Shown one piece after another: positions 6,486 through 10,654 of a stretch of 10,654 bases of DNA (position 1 is its first letter; each line of letters opens with the position of its first letter). The notes under the pieces were generated by a model that worked only from the letters and a program-made list of their open reading frames with translations, was not told the DNA's origin and did no database searches. The translations under genes were made by a program, and so were the position numbers. The stretch covers positions 1 to 10,654 of the forward strand of contig CALGAS010000355.1 in the NCBI GenBank assembly GCA_937959175.1, in the 5' to 3' direction. The DNA comes from an uncultured bacterium. GTDB lineage: Bacteria > Planctomycetota > Planctomycetia > Pirellulales > UBA1268.

Positions 6486-7566
6486 CGTTCCGCAGCCGCT
6501 TGATCCAGATCAAGTCGGAGGCTTCCTGATACATGTCGGCGTCAAGACCGTAATTATTGGTTCCATCCGGACCGTTGCCGATGAAGCCGTCGCCGACCGT
6601 CGTGTCGCCGAACGAAACAGTATCGAAAACCTTCTCGACGTGAAGGTCGGCGAACAGAACCGGAGCGAATCCCCCACCACCTTCTGCCGTTTTCGGCTGA
6701 TGAAGGGGCAGGATACCGGAGAGATCGTGCACGAACTCACCCGCAGCACCACCCAGTGCCGCCGCAAATGGCACGAGCATACCGTCGGTAAAACTCTTGG
6801 TCACCCGCTCATTGGCCCGAGCGACACTGTCACCGGTGAAACTCTTCAGCGCCGCCGCAGCAGTGGCGTCGAGCAGTCCATTGGCTCCCTCGACGGCCCG
6901 GCCAGGCCCCATCCAGGCGATCCGAGCAGCCGTCGTATTGGCCTGGCTGACAATGTTCTGTGAGATCGGGCCATCGCCGTCGGCAAGTGCCCTGTTGTTC
7001 GGCGAGTAGCCATCGACAGCAGTCGGGTCACCGCGACTGAAGTGCCAGGTTGTGACGAAGTTTGTGTTGTAGCCCTCATCCCAAAGATCCTTCGCCTGGG
7101 GAGCACCGCCGAAGTGTGTCGCCCCGACGACATCGGTGGCGACGGTGGCAGCCGGCCAACGGTCATCGGCGATTCCGAACGCGATATTCGCTTGATTCGC
7201 CGCGACCGCCCCGGTGTAATCAGCAACGGTCTCGCTGACCTTGTTCCGATGGGCGGGATCCAAGCCCTTGCCGGGATTGGCAACCTTCTGCCCGATCAGG
7301 TCACCGACCCAGCCGTACTGACGAATATCGCCGTCGCGGAAGTGATCGAATGCACCCGAGGTGTAGAGTCCGTCGTGGCTCGATGCGTAGAGTTCAAAAC
7401 CGCGGCCGAACGTCGAGAGATTGTTGGCGCTCGCGGAGGCGTTGGCCGAGGAACGAGCTGACGACAAAGCAGGCAGCAAGAGCGCAACAAGCGTGCCGAT
7501 GATGGCGATCACGACGAGCAGTTCAACGAGCGTAAAGCCCCGCCGTGTGTGGTGGTTCCGAAACAT
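6478..7566 (-). CDS. Type IV pilin-like / DUF1559-like protein with prepilin N-terminus
   Basis: The protein has 362 residues. The N-terminus MFRNHHTRRG|FTLVELLVVIAIIG is a class III (prepilin) signal: cleavage after Gly10, Phe as first mature residue, Glu at +5, and a hydrophobic helix at 11-33. A prepilin peptidase would leave a mature protein of about 352 residues that can assemble in or anchor to the inner membrane. The remainder is globular. Near the C-terminus, FAPVLFADLHVEKVFD (300-315) resembles the FADGSV strand that ends planctomycete DUF1559 proteins, but the usual REAARRMQC segment after the helix is replaced by a Ser/Ala-rich stretch (SARSSANASASANNLS). It is therefore a divergent member or a sister family. 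The tail DGFIGNGPDGTNNYG is Gly/Asn/Asp rich. The ATG has CAGGAG 10 nt upstream. The gene is monocistronic, with its own promoter and terminator. Its GC is visibly lower than its neighbours (33 of 60 bases in 7021-7080 against 46 of 60 in 3841-3900). Confidence 0.85.
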   Translation of the reverse strand: MFRNHHTRRGFTLVELLVVIAIIGTLVALLLPALSSARSSANASASANNLSTFGRGFELYASSHDGLYTSGAFDHFRDGDIRQYGWVGDLIGQKVANPGKGLDPAHRNKVSETVADYTGAVAANQANIAFGIADDRWPAATVATDVVGATHFGGAPQAKDLWDEGYNTNFVTTWHFSRGDPTAVDGYSPNNRALADGDGPISQNIVSQANTTAARIAWMGPGRAVEGANGLLDATAAAALKSFTGDSVARANERVTKSFTDGMLVPFAAALGGAAGEFVHDLSGILPLHQPKTAEGGGGFAPVLFADLHVEKVFDTVSFGDTTVGDGFIGNGPDGTNNYGLDADMYQEASDLIWIKRLRNVQ

Positions 7567-7576
7567 CGTGTTTCAA

Positions 7577-7582
7577 CTCCTG
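7577..7582 (-). promoter_or_regulatory. Shine-Dalgarno of the pseudopilin-like gene
   Basis: On the minus strand CAGGAG lies 10 nt before the ATG at 7564-7566. It is a clear ribosome-binding site and fixes the start of the prepilin signal sequence. Confidence 0.7.
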
Positions 7583-7628
7583 AAAAGAACTTGGAATGAC
7601 CGGCAAAAACCGAATGACACGGTCTTTT

Positions 7629-7646
7629 GCAGGCCTTTCCGCCTGC
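7629..7646 (-). repeat. Hairpin in the pseudopilin 5' leader
   Basis: GCAGGC and GCCTGC form 6-base arms around a 6-base loop in the predicted leader of about 85 nt, just after the expected transcription start. No U run follows on the minus strand, so it is not an intrinsic terminator. It may stabilise the 5' end. Confidence 0.3.
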
Positions 7647-7658
7647 CCCTGGCTCTCG

Positions 7659-7687
7659 ATAATATCCGCCGGCGGGCAGATTATCAA
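7659..7687 (-). promoter_or_regulatory. Sigma70-type promoter of the pseudopilin-like gene
   Basis: On the minus strand TTGATA (complement of 7682-7687) and TATTAT (complement of 7659-7664) are separated by exactly 17 bp. Each matches five of six consensus bases. Transcription would begin near 7652, giving a leader of about 85 nt before the ATG at 7566. This is the clearest promoter in the window. Confidence 0.7.
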
Positions 7688-7781
7688 ATGTCTGGCCTGC
7701 GGCATCCTGGCCCGGCCTGCTGGCTGTCGCCTTCCTACCCTAATTATCCTTCTATTTTTCGGTCCCCACCGCATCAGACAC

Positions 7782-10103
7782 ATGGGCTCTGAACACACCC
7801 GCCTGGCATGCTCGCGGCTCTCGCTCGCCGCCCGGCCCCCTCGCCAGAAGGGCGTTGTTTGCCGGCCGGAAAGGCTCCGGGCCGGGCCTCCCCGTGGCAG
7901 CTGGGGCCGACTGTTCCCCGCTCTCCTCGCCGTCGCGATGATACCCGTCGCCCTCGGGGCCGCCGCTCGTGCCTCTGAGGCTGCCGACCGCTCTCCCCTG
8001 GAACAGGCTGCGGCCCTTCGAGCGGCGGGCCGCTATGACGAAGCGCTCGATGTCCTGCGGATCGAAAGCCGGGAGGTCAAACAGGCGGAGGGCGACGAAG
8101 CTCCTCAACTCCTCGCGATCAATGACTTGGCAGCCGAGATCCTCATCGACATGGGCCGGCTCGACAACGCCAGGAATCTTCTCGAAAAGACGATCACCGC
8201 GAGGGAGCAGGCTGCCGCTGGTGGACCGGACGAGGCGGTCGGGATCGCCCGCTCGCTCCTGAGCCTCGCCCGCTTGCAGATGGTGGAGAAACGGTTTCCC
8301 GAGGCGATCAAGGCTGCCAAGCGGTCGCTGAGCGTGGCTGACAAGGCTACCGGACCAGCGAGCGATTCCGTCGCTCGGGCACGCGCTTCGTTGGAACGCA
8401 TTGCAGACTCTCTCGACAAGCTGCTGGGGCCGGCCGATCCAGCCTCCCTTGCTGCGCGACGCGAGCTGCTCACGAGCTTCATCTCACTCGGAATGACCGA
8501 CGCCGCCATCGCGGTGCAGCGGCAGATCGTCTCCGGATTGAAGGCTCGTGATGGCGGTGACCCGCCCGACGTCTTGACTGCGGCCAGCGAACTTGCCGAG
8601 ATGCTGGTGACAGCCGGCTTTGCAGAGCAAGCCGTCGCGACCCTCGATGAGGTTCTCTCTTCCTCCAGCGTCCCCGCGTCGCCAGAGGGCATCGAGGCCC
8701 TGCGATCACTGGCCACCGCCCAACTGGCCGCGAACCAGCTGATCCTCGCCGAAGCCACCCTTGACAGCGTTCTCGAAGCCACCGGGGCGGCCGAGGGTCC
8801 GCCCACGATTCGGTCCTCGGCGGATCGATGCCGTCGCCTGTTGGTCGACGTTCGTCGCAACAGCCTCGACGAACTGCCCGGCTGGTGGGAACCCATGCTC
8901 GCAGCCCTGCGGAAGACGCCCCCCTCTGAATCAGCCGCCGGCGTGGCAGGCCTGCTGGCGGCAGGCGACGTGGCCGCGGCGCGGGCAGACCGCGCGACGG
9001 ACCTGGAACTTGCCTCGCGTGCCCTGCGCATCGCCCAGGGGGCACGGTCTCCGTCCGCCCCTGACATCGCCGCCGCAGCCTGCCATCTGGCGGCAGCCCA
9101 GCTGGCGATAAGCGATCAGGCGGCAGCTCGGAAGACTGCCGCGTCGGCCTTGGCCGCGGCGGAGAAGGCGTTGGGCCCGGGCGACGCCCACACCACCACC
9201 CTCCGCATGCTCCTGGCATCGGCGACCGCGGCTGAGGGCGACGGATCGCAGGCCACCACCCTGGCCCAAACCGCCCTGGCCCGCGGCCTGCCCAGGCCTT
9301 CCACCGACTGGGAGCGGATGGCGGTCGGCATCTATGACGACTTGGCGACCGAGACCGGCACCCCGACGCTCCGCGAGGCTTTCATCGCCGCCCGCGGTCG
9401 GCAGTTTGGTGAACAGCATCCGCACGTCGGGATGGCATGGGCGCTGTTTGGTGGCGAGCGTCTGGCAGCAGCAGACTGGCCGGCGGCTCGGGAGTATTTG
9501 ACACGGGCCGTCGCCATCCAGCGGCTCACCGTCGGCAAGAACGATCCGGAAACAGCTGCCAGCATGGCCCTGCTTGCCCATGCTGAACGGGCCGCCGGCG
9601 ATCTGGCGGCTGCCGAACAGACAGCGTCATCAGCAGTCGCAGCCTGGGAAGAGGCTGCCGGAGCAGACCATCCCGGCACCTTGGCCGCTCTCGACGTCCT
9701 GGTCACGACCCTGTTGCAAGCAGGAAAGTCGAATCAATCGCGGGAGCTCCTGGAGCGGCTCTGCCGCGCCGAATCCTTCGCCGACCCGGTGCGACGGGCC
9801 GGCCACCTGGTGCAACTCGCCGGACTGATCGCGACTCAGGATCGAGCGGCGGCGGAGGCTCGACTCGAAACGGCGCTCTCGCTTCCCTGCTGGAATCGCT
9901 CCAAGCCCGACGCGGCAGACCGACTGCGGCTGGCATACACGGCCGCCCGCGCGGCCCATGTCTACGGGACGCTCGGCGACCGAGCGGCCAGTGAATCAGC
10001 CCTTCGGCGGGCACGCTCCCTGGCACTGCAGGCTGCCGATCCGGCTTCCACGCTTGCGGCCGTCGACCGGCTGGCGACCACCGGTGAAGCCTCGCGACCG
10101 TGA
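7782..10103 (+). CDS. Exported TPR-repeat protein (kinesin-light-chain-like repeats)
   Basis: This is a 773-residue, alanine-rich, almost wholly helical protein. A hydrophobic segment at about 44-60 (LFPALLAVAMIPVALGAA) ends in small residues (AARASEA), so it is probably a signal peptide or anchor and the rest is periplasmic. Tetratricopeptide-like helix pairs follow: AAALRAAGRYDEALDVL (76-92), LAAEILIDMGRLDNARNLLE (116-135), LARLQMVEKRFPEAIKAAKR (162-181), then about 265-335, 425-465, 545-585 and 590-625. The later units are about 42 residues long with HP-x-x-x or D-P-E-T linkers, as in kinesin light chain type TPRs. TPR arrays bind proteins; no catalytic domain is seen, so the role is a scaffold or adaptor of unknown partner. 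The frame is open upstream to an ATG at 7596, but that would translate the divergent promoter. I chose ATG 7782, although it lacks a Shine-Dalgarno and leaves a long 43-residue stretch before the hydrophobic segment. Confidence 0.78.
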   Translation: MGSEHTRLACSRLSLAARPPRQKGVVCRPERLRAGPPRGSWGRLFPALLAVAMIPVALGAAARASEAADRSPLEQAAALRAAGRYDEALDVLRIESREVKQAEGDEAPQLLAINDLAAEILIDMGRLDNARNLLEKTITAREQAAAGGPDEAVGIARSLLSLARLQMVEKRFPEAIKAAKRSLSVADKATGPASDSVARARASLERIADSLDKLLGPADPASLAARRELLTSFISLGMTDAAIAVQRQIVSGLKARDGGDPPDVLTAASELAEMLVTAGFAEQAVATLDEVLSSSSVPASPEGIEALRSLATAQLAANQLILAEATLDSVLEATGAAEGPPTIRSSADRCRRLLVDVRRNSLDELPGWWEPMLAALRKTPPSESAAGVAGLLAAGDVAAARADRATDLELASRALRIAQGARSPSAPDIAAAACHLAAAQLAISDQAAARKTAASALAAAEKALGPGDAHTTTLRMLLASATAAEGDGSQATTLAQTALARGLPRPSTDWERMAVGIYDDLATETGTPTLREAFIAARGRQFGEQHPHVGMAWALFGGERLAAADWPAAREYLTRAVAIQRLTVGKNDPETAASMALLAHAERAAGDLAAAEQTASSAVAAWEEAAGADHPGTLAALDVLVTTLLQAGKSNQSRELLERLCRAESFADPVRRAGHLVQLAGLIATQDRAAAEARLETALSLPCWNRSKPDAADRLRLAYTAARAAHVYGTLGDRAASESALRRARSLALQAADPASTLAAVDRLATTGEASRP

Positions 10104-10110
10104 CGGTCGC
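10094..10110. repeat. 17-base palindrome over the TPR gene stop codon
   Basis: GCGACCGT and ACGGTCGC are perfect 8-base arms around a single G, spanning the TGA at 10101-10103. As RNA it would fold as a 6 bp stem with a 5 nt loop. No T run follows, so a terminator role is weakly supported. Confidence 0.35.
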
Positions 10111-10130
10111 TGCCTGCCGGCTGGACCGGA

Positions 10131-10155
10131 GGCCGGGCCTGCTGCAGCCCGGGCC
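10131..10155. repeat. GC-rich bulged hairpin between convergent genes
   Basis: GGCCGGGC (10131-10138) pairs with bases 10147-10155 with one bulged G, around an 8-base loop. It sits in the 58 bp between the stops of two convergent genes, where a shared transcription barrier would be useful, but neither strand has a T run after it. Confidence 0.3.
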
Positions 10156-10161
10156 GAGGGC

Positions 10162-10654
10162 TCAGAACGATGCCCCTGACGGGTCGGTCTGATCGATTCC
10201 CCTGCGGAGCCGACGAGCCGCGGCATCCGCCGCGTCCGACCGCGGAATCGATCGCTCCAGAGCCGCGATCTGCCGCGCGATTCGGGCCTTCAGTTGCTGC
10301 TGTTTCACGGCGAGCGGATGGCCTTCGGCAACGGGTTGTCGACCGGCCTGCGTGAGCAGGCTGGATGCTTCGAGAGCCGCCTCCCGGGCCGCATCGGCGA
10401 CCGCATCGGCAAGGTATCGCTCGGACTCGGCGACGGCGACCTCGGCAGCAGCCAGCAGCGGCGGCAACCGATCGACCCGGCGCTCATCCGCCGGACGCTT
10501 GCGGAGAGTTGCGATTTCGTTCTGCAGATCGAGCACGTTCTGGAGATTCTTCCGGGCCGCGACGAGGTTGCCCGCCTCTAAAAGGGTGATTCCCTCGTGC
10601 AGCGACAGCTCCGCTTGGAGCGTCGCCGCCTCGATCCGCTGCTCAGCCTTCAGC
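10162..10654 (-). CDS. Helical, coiled-coil-like protein, C-terminal fragment (cut by right edge)
   Basis: I do not recognise this gene. The minus-strand frame ending with TGA at 10162-10164 stays open to the right edge, giving at least 163 C-terminal residues. The GTG at 10534-10536 is only an internal valine codon; the frame upstream of it reads LKAEQRIEAATLQAELSLHE and then GITLLEAGNLVAARKNLQNV, the second part being TPR-like. The sequence is rich in Ala, Glu, Arg and Leu with heptad-like spacing (ARIARQIAALERSIPR near the end), so it is helical and probably coiled-coil. There are no membrane segments or catalytic motifs in the visible part. It converges on the TPR gene with 58 bp between stops. 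Confidence 0.65.
   Translation of the reverse strand, partial: LKAEQRIEAATLQAELSLHEGITLLEAGNLVAARKNLQNVLDLQNEIATLRKRPADERRVDRLPPLLAAAEVAVAESERYLADAVADAAREAALEASSLLTQAGRQPVAEGHPLAVKQQQLKARIARQIAALERSIPRSDAADAAARRLRRGIDQTDPSGASF

Noticed and set aside
7596..7781. N-terminal 62-codon extension of the TPR protein
   Set aside because: It would translate across the divergent pseudopilin promoter, and its sequence is Cys/Arg-rich and unlike the rest of the protein.
8105..9067. Minus-strand open frame of 320 codons inside the TPR gene
   Set aside because: Ser/Arg/Ala-rich translation without domain structure, antisense to clear TPR repeats; long antisense frames are expected at this GC.
1..10654. 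tRNA, rRNA, CRISPR array, insertion sequence, integrase or attachment site
   Set aside because: No cloverleaf-like sequence, regularly spaced repeats, transposase-like frame or long terminal repeats were seen on either strand; almost all DNA is explained by the listed genes.

Overview
The window looks like chromosomal DNA from a GC-rich planctomycete, probably of the Pirellulales type. The reasons are the high GC, a pseudopilin with the planctomycete-style N-terminus GFTLVELLVVIAIIG, long alanine-rich TPR proteins, and HflK/HflC-like genes beside an ABC-2 permease and a metal P-type ATPase. The taxonomic call is an inference from gene content. No marker gene, tRNA or rRNA is present.

Left part (1-3255, minus strand): a tight operon of three SPFH/Band-7 genes, read from right to left. 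The first product is a 697-residue protein with about seven membrane segments and an HflK-like SPFH domain. Next comes a 319-residue HflC-like protein, and then the beginning of an HflK-like protein cut by the left edge. Both junctions are ATGA stop/start overlaps, so translation is probably coupled and the three products probably form one membrane assembly.

Middle (3256-6452): a 131-146 bp divergent intergenic region separates the SPFH operon from a plus-strand ABC-2 type permease. That permease gene runs tail-to-tail into a minus-strand P1B-type metal ATPase gene, overlapping it by 32 bp. The ATPase has all P-type catalytic motifs but carries CPS rather than CPC as the intramembrane metal motif and has no N-terminal metal-binding domain. 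Its start is best placed at 6384, behind a -10-like element.

Right part (6425-10654): a minus-strand pseudopilin-like gene stands as its own transcription unit. It has a good sigma70-type promoter at 7659-7687, a Shine-Dalgarno at 7577-7582 and a strong terminator hairpin at 6425-6452. Divergent from it is a large exported TPR-repeat protein, which converges on a partial helical gene running off the right edge.

The SPFH trio, permease and P-type ATPase are the part most likely to be one functional module: SPFH scaffolds organising membrane transporters or the FtsH protease. The pseudopilin, TPR protein and right-edge gene look like unrelated single genes.
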